Assembly: GCA_022579005.1 (NCBI GenBank)
Contig: MU401604.1
Location: 1 to 64,000 of the forward strand
Reading direction: 5' to 3'
Length of the DNA stretch: 64,000 nt
Origin: Poronia punctata
Taxonomy: Eukaryota; Ascomycota; Sordariomycetes; Xylariales; Xylariaceae
How positions within the stretch are numbered: position 1 is the stretch's first letter; every line of letters starts with the position of its first letter. Position numbers and translations under genes: made by a program. This document shows positions 34,141-46,115 of the stretch, piece after piece. A model generated the notes under the pieces. It did not search any database. It was given only the letters and a program-made list of their open reading frames with translations, and was not told the DNA's origin.

Positions 34141-35205
34141 GATGGCAGCAAGTCAAAAATTAGTTGATTAATTGTTATGACCAAGTTGAAGATGAGCCTT
34201 CTGTTTGAAAAGATTATAGTGGAGTTTTAAGTTTGCTGTGGTAAAGGTTGGTAGGAAGTAGGCCAGGCAGGAAAATGTAGTGGGGCAAAATATGTCCGTC
34301 TGTCGATAAAGTTGACAGGGACCAAAAGTCGATACTGTGCACGGATTACTTGTAGGTACCGAGTATATACAACTTAAGATACCATCTAAAGATGTATTAC
34401 TTACGTACGCACACGTCAGAGTTCAAGATGTCCCTTAACTCCTATCAGCCTGTTTAATAGAGCATATTATCTTCTGCGCATACTTGTATTAAATTTATCC
34501 TTGTTAGTCATGAATAGACACCTAAATCTGCACAATATCTAGGTCTACTTTGTTAAAAAATGAGTACCTAGGCCGAGTTGACTCGGTGGGCAAAATACAA
34601 CCCAAGGGGAACCCCGCCGCCGCCGCCGCCCGCTTGGTCCTGAGTCCTGACCCTCACAAGTCACAACAGCTGACAGGGGTATTGATAAGGCAAGATAAAA
34701 GTGGAGGTATTTTAACCAAGTCGTACATACTTGCACAAGCAACTGCGAGAAACAGCTCAAAGGGTTGTTCCTGGCATTATAGGAGAAATGAGCCAAATGC
34801 TTCAGAAGTTACGAGCCCACCAATCAGAAAACTATAAACAACTTGGAAGCATCATGCAAATCCCTTACCTACGAGTATATACAAAGTGTAGGTGTAAATC
34901 TCAGGGTCTGGTGGTGGCTTCTCCACTTACCAGTAGGTTTCATTCAGGGTCTGCTATTGGCACATGTTTCCCCCGAAAAAGTATCAAGTTAAATCCGAAA
35001 TCTCCGAATGGCGTATTTCGTACCTTTACGAGGTACACCCGGCAAGAGACATAAATGTTTCTCAACCTATCGATACGCACGTTGCCCAATAAAGTCAGAT
35101 TACATTATATACGTACATAGATGATCCTACACCTCCAAGCACGACTACGGACTGACTAGATAAGGGGGGAGGAGTAGGTTTTGAATAGGTATTCATGTGA
35201 GAATC
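34141..35205. other. Divergent promoter region, no gene seen
   Basis: 1,065 bp between the starts of ydj1 and the mitochondrial Glu-tRNA synthetase gene. It contains a short CCG trinucleotide run (34613-34630) and two overlapping frames (34545-34796 minus, 34550-34837 plus) that mirror each other across that run and look accidental. I did not find a clean heat-shock element array upstream of ydj1. Confidence 0.5.
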
Positions 35206-37316
35206 ATGAGTAGTATATCCTTCGCCCGCGGAGTTTTCCGCCGGCAGGCATATCCCAGGTCGTGTTGTGGACACATCATCTTTGGCCGAAATGTCTCCTT
35301 TGGCCGTCCAGAACGCGGCGGCGGCAGTTCCAGAACGCTATTGCCATCCACGCCAGCCCGGACGAGGTTCGCACCTTCACCTACTGGATACGTGCACATC
35401 GGTTCCCTGAGGACCGCTCTGTACAATTATCTGCTTGCAAAAGCTACGGGCGGACAGTTCTTGATCCGGGTTGAGGATACCGACCAGGTACGAATCGGAA
35501 GAAAACCGGAATTCACGTGATCATCTCTGACTTTTATTTTAGAAACGTCTTGTAGCCGATGCGGAAGAGAAGCTGTTTGACGATCTGAAATGGGCCGGGC
35601 TTAATTGGGATGAAGGTGTGCGATACTAAAAGGCGAAAAGTCACGACTTGGACTCATAATTCTAACACACTTACACAACTAGGTCCCGATATTGGAGGAC
35701 CATATGGCCCTTACAAACAGGTAAGACCATCTTGCACTCATCTCACGTGAATCACGCCCCCAACTTACCTGCCGTCACAGTCTGAGAGGTTAGGACTATA
35801 CAAGGAACATGCCGATAAACTTTTAGAAGAGGGTCGTGCCTACCGATGCTTTTGCACGCCAGAGGAACTCGACTCGATGAAGAAGCTAGCCCTGGAAGAG
35901 TCGCGCGACCCAGTCTACAACGGGGCCTGCTCTCACATATCTACCAAAGAATCTGCGGAGCGTGCAGCGAACGGAGAGGAGCATTGCGTTCGCTTCAAGG
36001 GCAAGGGCGCGTCGACCGCTGTGCATGACCTCGTGTACGGCGAATATAAAAGCCCCGTCGGACTGGATGATTTCATTATAATCAAGAGGGATGGATTTCC
36101 TACATACCACTTTGCCAATGTTGTCGATGATCATTTAATGAAGATTACACACGTGATACGTGGAGCTGTAAGCCTCTTCGTCCCACTCGTACAAACATAT
36201 AACTCACCTATAAAAAGGAATGGTTGGTATCGACACCACGACACGCAGCTTTATACAAGGCCTTGGGATGGCAACCGCCGATATTCGCCCACGTGGGCCT
36301 ATTAGTCGATGAGAAGAAGCAGAAGCTGAGCAAACGCTTCGGCGGCTTCACTCTGTCTTCCTGGAAAGAGAAGGGCATCCTGCCCGCGGCCCTGCTGAAC
36401 TACGTATTGCTCATGGGCTGGTCTCCGCTGCGCGACAACAGTGGGAACTCCGAGGTCATGAGCATGGAAGACATGATCCGGAAGGTAAGCAAAGCCGATC
36501 CTAACAGGTCGTCGGGATGGGAACTTGTTCACTAATTCCCCGTAGTTTCACCTCCGTTTTACCAAGGGCAACGTCACGGTGAATCAGAAGAGCGACTTTT
36601 TTCAAAAAGCCCACCTCAAACAATCTGTCGAACAGTCCGGCGACGACCCCGCCCTCGTCGGCGCGTGGTTGTCCAAGGTTACGACATCCCTCCGCAACTG
36701 CGAGAATACCCGCGAATCGCAAGCCGTCGGAGAAGTACATCAAGACCTGGGCGTCCGCGTCGGGGCATTACTTCCGGGTATTGCTGCCCAGGTAGCACAG
36801 GAAGAGACAAGCTACCTACAGAAACTGTCTTCACTCGACGGGAGGTTTTTTAATCCTCCCATGGACCTTCTGAAAAGATACGTATACCTTTTATGGACTG
36901 TCCCGGAGCAGGCGCATAGAGAAAGTCTATTAGGGAACCCCGTAACGTCTCAATCGTCTCTGGTTTTCCAACGTGTAGTCGACGGATCGGGCCAGATCAC
37001 GCAGGAACCGCGCAATATTTCTGAGCTCGCTGCCAGGCTTCATGGGCTCCTTGAAGATATCCCAGAAGAAAAGTGGACAGAAGGGGACATTAAACAAGCC
37101 ATCAAGCCATTTATAGAAAACATCATTATCACCGGCCCGAACGGCAAAACGCGCTCGTGGGGCTGGCAATTCTTACGATGGGTAGTCTCTGCAGGTGCCC
37201 CTGGCCCCAGCGTACCAGCGAGCATGGCCTTCGTTGGGAAGGGGGAGATCCTAGGACGCGTAAGCCAAGCGCGACAGGTCGCCGAGAATATCGAACTGGA
37301 ACGAAGCAACACATAA
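35206..37316 (+). CDS. mse1: Mitochondrial glutamyl-tRNA synthetase
   Basis: Six exons: 35206-35487, 35543-35615, 35683-35720, 35781-36167, 36218-36484 and 36546-37316, 605 residues in all; each junction is GT-AG and in phase. The Arg/Ser-rich start is a probable mitochondrial presequence. The class I signature is [18 protein letters not shown] (about residue 50), with HIGS as the HIGH variant, and KLSKRFGG (about residue 297) as the KMSKS variant. [10 protein letters not shown] and [20 protein letters not shown] are typical of bacterial-type GluRS. The C-terminal helical anticodon-binding part is present. The enzyme charges mitochondrial tRNA-Glu (and possibly tRNA-Gln before transamidation). 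The start ATG at 35206 was preferred over the GTG just upstream. Confidence 0.95.
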
Positions 37317-37638
37317 TCACCCCCACTCATAACAACCCACAGTTATGGGCGCCGAGGCTTCTGGCAAGGAAGCAAGCAAGGACGCCTTGGGAAATGTATA
37401 TAGACTTGTACTGATTCTGTAAAACCTAGAAACGCCTGTACTATAACCATGGTCAGAATGATAGACTGACTAGCCGTTGACTGATTGATTGACATCGCAT
37501 TGCATCCCCCCTTATCCATAACGCCTTCAAATGCATAATTCATACCACATGGTGAGCTCTGAATTTCCCACTCAGAGCAAGCCTAAACAACGGTTTTTCT
37601 ACCTGATAACGCATTCCACCATAGCTTAAGGACGCGCT
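37317..37638. other. 3' flanks, no gene seen
   Basis: 322 bp between convergent genes (mitochondrial GluRS and CSN5). It is 3' UTR sequence only, as far as can be seen. Confidence 0.5.
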
Positions 37639-38772
37639 CTACGCCGAAGTGCTAGAACCAAGCCCATTGAAGATCTTGGCCTTAATCTCAGTAGCCATGA
37701 GGGCTTGCTTTTCATTCACGGTGACAGAATGACTAGTCTGTGCCAGCTTCTCCAGCTCGGCATCCACAGGCTTACTTCCCTGAAAAACTCCGGAGCTTCT
37801 GGCGCCTCGCCGAACCGACAGTGTGGCCTCGCGGATCTTAGAGCCAAGATCTAGCATTTGTTTGTTGCCGTATTCACGATTCGTGAAGAGCGGGCTCTGA
37901 GACAACGTCTGGACCCAATACTTGCTCCACAGAAGCTCAAGCAAATGGGAGTCGAGAGTGGATTTGAAGTGCGAGACCTCGAGGGGATAGTACTTGCTAG
38001 CATGGGCGCCGAAGTCTTCAGCCTTGGCCAGAGGGACCGAGGTGGTGACGCCGGCATTATCAGAGGAAGTGCCAATCGTAGGCGCCGAGCTAGCATGGGC
38101 AGCGGCATCAGAGCCCTCGGAAAAGGTACGGAAAGCGCCGATCTCGACACGGCCGGCGCTGATGGTGCGGTCTGGGTCGATGACGACGGCGACGAAGGGA
38201 TCGTTGAATTTCTGCTGCATCTGCTGGGTCCCGACGTCGATGCCGCTGAGCCAGCACCCGTAACCTGGATGACTGTGATACCAGCCGACGGCGTTCTCCT
38301 CGCGGCTGCCCTGGTCCCGCGACAACTGCAAATACTGGATCATGTACTCGTTGGCGTCGTCCTGGGCGTTGACGCGCGTCTCGGTCCCTTCGACCGGGAG
38401 GCCAAAGGCGTCCGTCACCACGATCGTGTCCCCGTCCGGGTACCCCTGCATCAGCCCCATCACCTCGATCGAACCACCCGACCGGGCGTGCATCACCATC
38501 TTGATAAGCGCCACTGCGCTGATGCGTACGTTCTTGAAGTAGTAGGGGTTCCGCCGCCATGGTCGTTGCTCGCCAACTTCCTTCAGTTGTGGCGGGGGAT
38601 AATTGTAGAGAGCATCGCGGGTCGGGTCGACTAGCTTGATTTCGTTGTCGAGCTCTGGAAAGTACAAACGGAATGATCAGTAAGAGATTCACTTGATTGT
38701 CCGTGACGGAAATATGGTTGTGCGGAGTCTGTGGGATCAATACTCACCCCACGATTTCATAGCCACCTCCAT
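37639..38772 (-). CDS. csn5: COP9 signalosome subunit 5 (CSN5/Rri1) deneddylase
   Basis: Two exons on the minus strand, 38772-38748 and 38654-37639, give 346 residues. The tiny first exon (25 nt, MEVAMKSW plus one base) was chosen because it joins in phase to ELDNEIKLVDPTRDAL, as in other fungi. A longer upstream frame starting at 38863 joins out of phase. The JAMM/MPN+ metalloprotease site is complete: Glu in SIEVMGLMQG (about residue 68), and HSHPGYGCWLSGID (about residue 136). CSN5 removes Nedd8 from cullins and in filamentous fungi controls light response, development and secondary metabolism. The C-terminus includes an Ala/Ser-rich insert (EGSDAAAHASSAPTIG). Confidence 0.95.
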
Positions 38773-39660
38773 CTTGAGTGGTATGGCGACTAAAACCCGA
38801 AAATTGGGAGTTGTGTATGTGAAGCTGTTGGAGGTTGGAGGTTAAGTCATCGTAGTTGCTCATGGTGGGGTTGAAGATGTGGGATGTATAGCCGATATGT
38901 GCATAACACTGCTTAACGGCACCTGTTTGGGGTTATGTGAAGGCACAATGTGGATCGTCGTTCCCTTTTATCACAGGAAATAGTCGGTCAGAAAGAGTAA
39001 AAAGAGGACATCCTACAATGGCAGCTTCGCGCCTAATTATGGTAGGAATCGAGGAGGTCTTGACATACCCGTTTGACCTCTATTCTCTAAACGTTGCCAG
39101 CTGTCCACATATAAAAGGCTCATCACATGCATCATTGAATGCTAAATGTGTTGATGGGCTTGCTGGTCTAATAGCTCATACATCTGTACTAGGAACGCTA
39201 ATCTTGAGTCGTGTCAGAATTCAGTAGGTCGGTCACCCCTGATTCTTTCAACTGACATACATGTCCTTTTCTGGGGTATATTATATGTAAACAACAATCT
39301 TGTATATACTGTATCCTTTTATTCTATTTTTGCTTCTTTGCCATGAATACTTTCCAGTATCTAAAGCTATGACTCGTAGCCTTAACATGTCTTGGCTTAC
39401 AAGTATCTACACGTAGACAAGTATAAGTCCAGGTCAGGTCTAGCATAACAAGCTATACCCCACATTGGCTGGTGGTAGCTACCAGTTATAGTTAGACTAG
39501 TGAGCTTGGTAGTAAACCTTACTGCCTAATACAGAACACCATATTTATCGATAAAGGGCCCAAATTTCGGGGATTGGATGGTCATGGCTCCATGACGGTC
39601 GGCTTCAATCTTGGATCGCGAACTACACTGCAGAGGAATGCGAACAGCAACGGCAGCACC
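38773..39660. other. Divergent promoter region, no gene seen
   Basis: 888 bp between the starts of csn5 and the uS10m gene. The + strand frame at 38937-39227 lacks domain cues. The minus frame at 39526-39837 overlaps the first two exons of uS10m and is its shadow. Both promoters lie here. Confidence 0.5.
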
Positions 39661-40647
39661 ATGTCTCGGGCAAATATCATAAGGCCAATACGGCAGGCCT
39701 TGACACGGCCAATTGTACGTCCCAAGCCCGAACATGATGAAGTAACCATTTAACTGACCTTCCTCCAGGCCGGACATACCCGACATGTTTTCCCCGGGCT
39801 GGTTAGCACGCGCTTCCAAAGTTCGGCGTGAGTTCACCCAACCTAAGCCATCGACTCGACTGTTTTTTGTATTAACTGCGAGTTAGAGCCGATTCGAAAG
39901 ACAAATCATCTCCCTCGCCTCCTCGGTTACTGTACGTATTATATATGTACACATGGACATCCGAAGAATGAAGACGCTCATATCCTCTCTAGTAACGAAC
40001 TACCCGATCCCGCCGACGAGGACGTTCGATTTCCCCGAGCCGTGCAGGCCATATACCTACAACCCCTAAGACGCGAAGCCGAGTTTGGCGTACCGTCATG
40101 CGATCTCCAACTTCGGTCATTCTCGATCCCCAACCTCGAATTCTTCTGCGACTTTGCGCTACGTGCAGCCTATTTCCTCGGCCTCCCCGCGTTCGGGCCG
40201 GTTCCTTTACCGAGGATCACGGAGAGATGGACGGTACCGAGGTCGCCCTTCATCCACAAGAAGTCGCAGGAGAACTTTGAGCGTGTCACGAGACGGAGGT
40301 TGATTCAGATCAGGGACGGACACCCGGAAACGGTGCAGATCTGGCTCGCGTTCCTGCAGAAGCACGCCTACTTTGGAATAGGCATGAAGGCTAACATGTG
40401 GGAATATGATTCAATGGGTGAGTTGTCGCTTTTTTATTCTTGTTCCTGTCCTTTCTTGACCGCCCTTGAGAGGTGTGAATGTCTAACCAGGCTTCTAGAT
40501 GTCCCCAAGGAAATGGATGGGGAGATGGAGTCAATGCAGAAGGCTATCGATGAGAAGATGGAATTCCTAGGGCAAAAGAATGCATTGGGAACCGTAGACG
40601 CGGTCAAGGAATTGTTAGCAAAGGAGACCTTCAAGGTGAGGCCTTGA
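39661..40647 (+). CDS. rsm10: Mitochondrial ribosomal protein uS10m (Rsm10)
   Basis: Five exons: 39661-39714, 39769-39827, 39887-39931, 39993-40417 and 40499-40647, 243 residues. The first three small exons were found by following phase. They encode a classic presequence, MSRANIIRPIRQALTRPI, then VFPGLVSTRFQSSA. The uS10 core is in exon 4 (AVQAIYLQPLRREAEFGVP, RWTVPRSPFIHKKSQENFERVTRRRLIQ). The last intron (40418-40498) is 81 nt with no in-frame stop. The protein belongs to the head of the mitochondrial small subunit. Exon 3 is only 45 nt; its acceptor (GTTAG at 39886) is the least certain junction, although the phases before and after it agree. Confidence 0.88.
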
Positions 40648-41178
40648 GCAACACGGCAAGACTTTTATAGTATGTGCAACCTACGGGTGGCTGTAGAACA
40701 ACCAAGTGTACATCAATTGAAATTGTATATTGAGCCAAATATTAGAGTATATGTTTTGAATGTTTATGTCGACAAGTTCAGTTTCCACTATCTAAATCTC
40801 TGTCATGGCGTTTTGTCCAATTCGCTTCACCCTATTATCTAGGTTATTAGGGGGTGACGGGGGTGACGGGGGTGACCTCGTGTATCGCGTACAAGTCCGG
40901 ACAGCTGCGTATGCGCCAACTGACACTAAGTGGCCCAAGCTCCTTCTCATCTAAAACCTCGGACTTTTATTCATAAACATCTTCATCGTCAATTCAAATC
41001 TTTATAGAATTAGATTTGTTATCTTATAAAAAAAACCTGTAGAACCGTATCTAGTAAGTTCTTCCACACCATTAATAAATGTTGAATTATGAAACTGACA
41101 CGTTTTGTAGCTTACCAGAGTGGACATACCTCAGTCCTTGACCCAACCAAATAATTCATGTCATCATCCATCTAAGAG
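40648..41178. other. Intergenic region, no gene seen
   Basis: 531 bp between two genes on the same strand. Contains three tandem copies of GGGGGTGAC (40850-40876). Otherwise nothing recognised; the end is the 5' UTR of the mitochondrial TrpRS gene. Confidence 0.5.
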
Positions 41179-42719
41179 ATGCTTCCAATAGCACGCACAT
41201 GCTGCTGCAGACGAGCCCCAGTCTCACTCTCAGCAACGCGACTGATCCCTCGTACTCATATCCAGAGACGGAAATCCTCTACCACCACCACCACCACCAC
41301 CAGCAGCATCAACCCCGATGATAAAGATCAACAACAACATGCCGTGATATTCTCCGGCATCCAGCCGACGGGCATCCCCCATCTAGGCAACTACCTCGGC
41401 GCCATGCGTCAGTGGAAACGACTACAGGACGTGGCGGGCGAGGACGACAAGCTGATATTCTCGATTGTCGACTTACACGCCATCACGGTGCCGCAGAACG
41501 CAGAGGCCCTCCGGATCCGTAGGAGGGAGATGCTCGCCGCGTTACTGGCTATAGGGCTTGATCCGAAGAAGTCGATTATGTTTTATCAATCATCGGTGGG
41601 TTTTCTTGTTTGGTTAACCCCCTCCCCCCCCCCTTTCAAGAGGCGAGGTTTTATATATATATATATATATATATACTCATGAAATGATATACAGGTTAAA
41701 CAACACGCCGAACTCATGTGGATATTAAGCTGTACGGCATCGATGGGTTATCTCAGTCGGATGACGCAGTACAAGGTAAGTTAAGTTTTAGTTTAAGTTT
41801 CATCCCAGTGTTCTTTTCATCATTCCCACGAGGAAATAATCGAAACTAAGAAGAAAAAAGAGTAAATTACTAGCCACGAACAAAGCCGAAGATCTGGAAC
41901 ACGCCATATCATCCCGCTTAAAGCTAGGTCTATTCTCCTACCCGGTCCTCCAAGCGGCCGACATCCTCGTCCATCGCGCCACGCACGTCCCCGTGGGCGA
42001 CGACCAGAGACAACATCTCGAGTTTGCGCGCGAATGCGTGACGAATTTCAATCATACGTATAACGAGCCGATTCTTGTGTCTCCCGAAACAATTACCAGT
42101 ATGTTTTTTTTTTTTCTTTTTTTCCCTTTTCCCCTTTTCCCCTTTTTCGTGTATGTGTGTGTGTTTGTCTGTGTGATTCGACCGAGCATCCATCTCATCT
42201 CATCTCATACTAACGGAGGGGAAAAAAAAAAAAAAAGCCGTATCATCCCGAATAATGGACCTCCGAAAACCCACCTCGAAAATGTCCAAGTCCTCCCCCA
42301 ACGAACGTTCCCGCATCTTGATAACCTCTCCGGAGAAAGAGATCCGCCAACGCATAGCCGGTGCGGTAACCGATAGTTTCAACGGCGTGACCTACGACCC
42401 CGTCTCTCGTCCGGGCGTGGCGAATCTTTTAGAGATCTTGGCCCAATGTAGCCGTGATGGCGGCGATATGTCGCCCGAGGAAACGGCCGCTGCGTTGGCG
42501 AGTCAAGGTGCCACGTTGGGCGATTTGAAGAATCGCGCCGCGCAGGCTGTTGTTGATGAGTTGAGGGGTGTGCGGGAGAGGTATGTCGCTTTGTTGGATC
42601 GGCAGTGTGGGAAGTATATTGATGATATTGAGGCCGAGGGGGCCGAGGTTGCGAGGGGTAATGCGGAGGAGACTATGAGGGTTGTTAGGAATGCTGTTGG
42701 GTTGGGGGGGTTGAGGTGA
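41179..42719 (+). CDS. msw1: Mitochondrial tryptophanyl-tRNA synthetase
   Basis: Four exons: 41179-41595, 41695-41775, 41861-42098 and 42238-42719, giving 405 residues. The N-terminal part is Cys/Arg/Ser-rich and includes a poly-Thr run coded by ACC repeats (about residues 35-41), consistent with a mitochondrial presequence. The class I signature is [17 protein letters not shown] (about residues 60-75) and KMSKSSPNE (about residue 258). [26 protein letters not shown] and [15 protein letters not shown] are standard for bacterial-type TrpRS. Introns contain simple repeats: (TA)n at 41651-41674, a T/C-rich run, and an A run before the last acceptor. In this setting the enzyme also reads UGA as Trp in mitochondria (known for fungal mitochondria, not shown here). 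Confidence 0.95.
41651..41674. repeat. (TA)n microsatellite in TrpRS intron 1
   Basis: About 12 TA units inside the intron between exons 1 and 2 of the mitochondrial TrpRS gene, 20 bases before its acceptor at 41693-41694. Confidence 0.9.
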
Positions 42720-43143
42720 GATGTTAGCTACTGGGGCCTGGGTCTTGTTATCATGCCTATGTTTGTAGAAATATCAGGGATTCTTTGTACGTTGTGTCTG
42801 TATATATAGATCTAGAAGAAGGATGATATGATATTACATGGACGAGTTCGCCTGATGATGGGTTGATAACACATGTTCGATTTCCTTCTCTTGCTATGGC
42901 TACAAAACAACGCTCAGACAGTAAACTACACTGGCTGGTTTTTTTCATAACCCTAACCCGTCCCTACTTTACAGTTGTCAAAAACCGTCATGTGCCGTAG
43001 TGTATCTTCTCTTCTCTATTCCTCTTTGTGACATCATTCGTCATGTATCATAGACCTTCGCTTGAAAAGCTTCGCCATGAGTTAGTTCTAATTATATACA
43101 GCGCCTTCTTTCGACGAACAACAAATATTTGTCCGCAGATGAT
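42720..43143. other. 3' flanks, no gene seen
   Basis: 424 bp between two convergent genes. It holds the 3' UTRs of the TrpRS and NADH dehydrogenase genes; no gene is supported. Confidence 0.5.
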
Positions 43144-44876
43144 CTAAAACCTCGAGATATCTCGGCCAAAAACCCACGACATGAACCAGTATACCGGTAC
43201 CATGATCTTATTCCGAATACTCATACTCCTGGTGAGATAGGCCGTGCGCCACTGTATCCAACAAGTTAGTGATCAATAAGATGAAAGAAGGGACAGGGAC
43301 AACTCACGAGAAACCACGCAGCCCGACCGGTGAGTTCATCGGCGCTGCTCTGATGGATAGCCCTCCAACTACCCAGATAAGTCATGACTCCCCAATTGCG
43401 GAAACGGAAGGGTTTCCCGTCCCGGTCGCCCTTGTTGAACTGCTTGGCAAGGTATTTGGCCTGCTGACTAGCGACCTGCGCCGTGGCAGGGAGACGCTGG
43501 CCGTCGACGACGGTGCAGTCTCCCATGCTATAGACATCGGGCAAGAAGCTGACGGCGACGTTCTCTTTTTCCGCGGCCTCGGTCGGGACGGTAGTGACGC
43601 GCAACCGACCATCCGTGACGATACCGCCCGTTCGCGCGTCCTTGTTCAACCGTGTCGTGGTACCCGTGATAGCCTCTCCGGAGGGCGACATCTGCTGCAG
43701 AATCTTGGACTCGAGTTTTCGCAGTAGCGGGTTCTGCATCAGACCGGTACTCCAGACCACCATGCCGGCATCGACCTCTTTGTCGCCGCATTCCTTGATC
43801 TTGAGCTTCAGACATCCCGGCCCGCCGGCGCAGTCGGATTCGTCCTGACTTATGCGCTCGAGGTGATGCTCCGTCTTGACCTCGATGTTCTCGCGGTGAA
43901 AAGTGTCCATGGCGTACTGGGAGAGCTTCCGGTCGAACATGGGCAACACCTTGGGCGCGACATCGTACACTGTAATTTTGACGAAGCGCACCAGTTCGGG
44001 GTACGTCTTGGAAAGGTCTTCTTTGACGAGATCGTGCAGCTCGGCGGCAAACTCGATACCTGTCGGTCCGCCGCCGACAATAGCGAAGTGAAGTAGTTTC
44101 CGTCGCTCATCGTCCGTCGTGATGGGCAGGGCCGCCTTCTCGAAACACTGCAGAAGCTTCATCCTGACCCGACGGGCATCGCCCACATTGCGCAGGAAGT
44201 TGGCGTATTCCTTGACGCCGGGTATGCTAAACGTCTGACTATAGGCGCCGACGGCGATGACGAGCTTGTCGTAGGGCACTTCGAAAATAGGGCCCTTGGC
44301 CGTTGGGTTCGTGCTCTCCACGTACGGGAGTAGTTGCGATCTCGTCCTGCTCGCAATGTCGTCTGTCGTGTTCCCTTCGACGCGAATCACCTTGCGGGCA
44401 AAGTCGATGTCGTCGGCCCAGCCTTGGTGGAACTGGTCTATGCCCAACCTCCTGACCGACTCGACCGCGGCGCGGAATTCGAGGGTCCCGACGGCAGTAC
44501 TGGCTACTAGGGGGGTGAAGACAAAGTATGAACGAGGAGACACCATGATACGCTCATATTTCTTGGGATCCAAGTCTTTGGCGAAGCCGTACCCGGCCCA
44601 ACCAGAGCCTAATATCACCACTCTTTCTTTTCTACCTGCAAAAATATTGTGAGTTTTTTTCCCCCCCAACGAATCCAGGGGAAGAGGCGTAGTACCTGTT
44701 GACGACCTGTCTGCTGATACTGGTACGGTATCAGTTACCGTACTAGCCATCCGTGCTCCCCCAGCAACATGTGATGCTTTTTTACTCAAGCCGGCGGCAA
44801 GAACCGGCCGAAGAGCTATTATCCTTGAAGGGGTAAGACATGGTGTCCTGGTGAATGTGATGGGAGCCCCTGACAT
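43144..44876 (-). CDS. Type II (alternative) NADH dehydrogenase
   Basis: Minus strand. Exons are 44876-44696, 44635-43308 and 43251-43144. The intron at 44695-44636 (60 nt) has GT-AG ends and is a multiple of three without a stop, so it could be retained (558 versus 538 residues). The presequence is Ala/Arg/Ser-rich. Two dinucleotide folds are seen: VVILGSGWAGYGFAKDL near residue 90 for FAD and HFAIVGGGPTGIEFAAEL near residue 265 for NADH. PRSYFVFTPLVASTAVGTLE, SMGDCTV and QVASQQAKYLAKQFN are characteristic of fungal NDE/NDI enzymes. The last exon ends in VYWFMSWVFGRDISRF, a membrane-anchor type tail. It oxidises NADH and passes electrons to ubiquinone without pumping protons. Whether it faces the matrix or the intermembrane space is not clear. 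No EF-hand is present. Confidence 0.93.
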
Positions 44877-46115
44877 TGTCACTGGGATCTATCCTGGAGA
44901 AAATGCAAAGGGTTATATTTAAGCTTTCAGGTACAGATACACGGTTTCTCGTTATCCACGTAAATAAACAATCGAAAGAATGAAATTAAACTTTTCCACT
45001 AAGAACATCATTATAGATATAGAATAGACGCGAGTAGGTAAGTAGTCTTACTATTCAAAGTAAAAAATACATTTTGGACTGTTACATGACGTCGTGACGT
45101 CAAGCTGACGACTGCAAACACTGGAGCCGCCTCTTCTTTCTAGGAAGTAGCGATATTCGGCACTCGCACGATCGGGCTATTGACTGCTATAATACAGGGC
45201 GCGTAGTGGTGTTTTTTGCGCGCTCGCATCTAAGACCCGCTAATGCGGCAGGAACATGGGCGGGTGTACCCGGAATACGCCATGCAAGTAGGCACGAGTA
45301 TTTTTGAAGATAAGGTTCTTTCCATCGTTTCTCTAATTATTTTCTGACTCATGTTGTTGTTTATTACCAAGTTTATAAGTGGCAGGTATTTATTGCTTAT
45401 GTAAACCCACGTAAGAGCGAGACGCGAGTCCCGAAGCCGTGTGTGTGACTCTAAAGACTGAGAGAGAGAGAGAGAGAGAGAGAGTGAGAGAAAAAAAAGG
45501 GGGTTCGTTTATAATCATTTTTACTCGTAGAGTTGAAATGCATCAAATCTCGACAGGGACATTTGTAAAGTTTCTTGATCGGTAAAAGTATATGTCCCAT
45601 GCGACCAGCTTTCGGGGTATTCTTACCCGACGAGAAGCAAGCAAGCAAAAGAATTGTCTCCGAAATACGATGAACAGACAATAAACTCAACGGTTCTTGG
45701 TTAATGGGTAAGTTGGTGGAAAGAAAGAGAGCAGAAAAAAAAAAAGAACGTTTGAATAGAAAAGAAAGAAAAGAAAGAAAAGAGACCGACATCCGTCTTT
45801 TTCAGCCTCTCTCCAATTCCTGCCAGGTTTAACGGTTGTACATACCTATATAGACGAGCCGAGCCCTCCGACTACGATTCCGAAACAGACCCAATTCGAA
45901 GAAATGCATTCCGAATTACAAAAAAAAGGAACACCAGCAGTGGGTTTCCCCGCATCACATCGCATCACCTAGGTTAAGTAAGTTACTTGGAATAATCGGC
46001 AGTTATTAGGGGTAATTATCTATGTAGCTCTAGCTCTACATGTGGTATAGGTATTATTTCCCCAAGCGAAACAAGTCCTATAGTAATTCCAAACATTACC
46101 GATTACATACATACC
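44877..46115. other. Divergent promoter region, no gene seen
   Basis: 1.24 kb between the NADH dehydrogenase and monooxygenase starts. A (GA)n microsatellite occurs at 45460-45484 and an AGAAA-type purine tract at about 45720-45785. The 113-codon minus frame at 45451-45792 is built on these repeats and is rejected. Promoters of both genes are here. Confidence 0.5.
45460..45484. repeat. (GA)n microsatellite
   Basis: About 12 GA units, followed by GTGAGAG and an A run. Simple repeat in intergenic DNA. Confidence 0.95.

Noticed and set aside
34545..34837. Overlapping plus and minus frames around a CCG repeat
   Set aside because: Both depend on the trinucleotide run and lack any domain; read as promoter DNA.
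38748..38863. Longer N-terminus for CSN5 starting at 38863
   Set aside because: That frame reaches the intron in phase 2, while exon 2 needs phase 1; the ATG at 38772 fits and gives the family's usual MKSWEL start.
39526..39837. 103-codon minus-strand frame
   Set aside because: It starts on GTG and lies over the first two exons and intron of the uS10m gene, whose presequence and phase are well supported on the plus strand.
45451..45792. 113-codon Ser/Leu/Phe-rich minus frame
   Set aside because: Built on the GA microsatellite and AGAAA tracts; low complexity.
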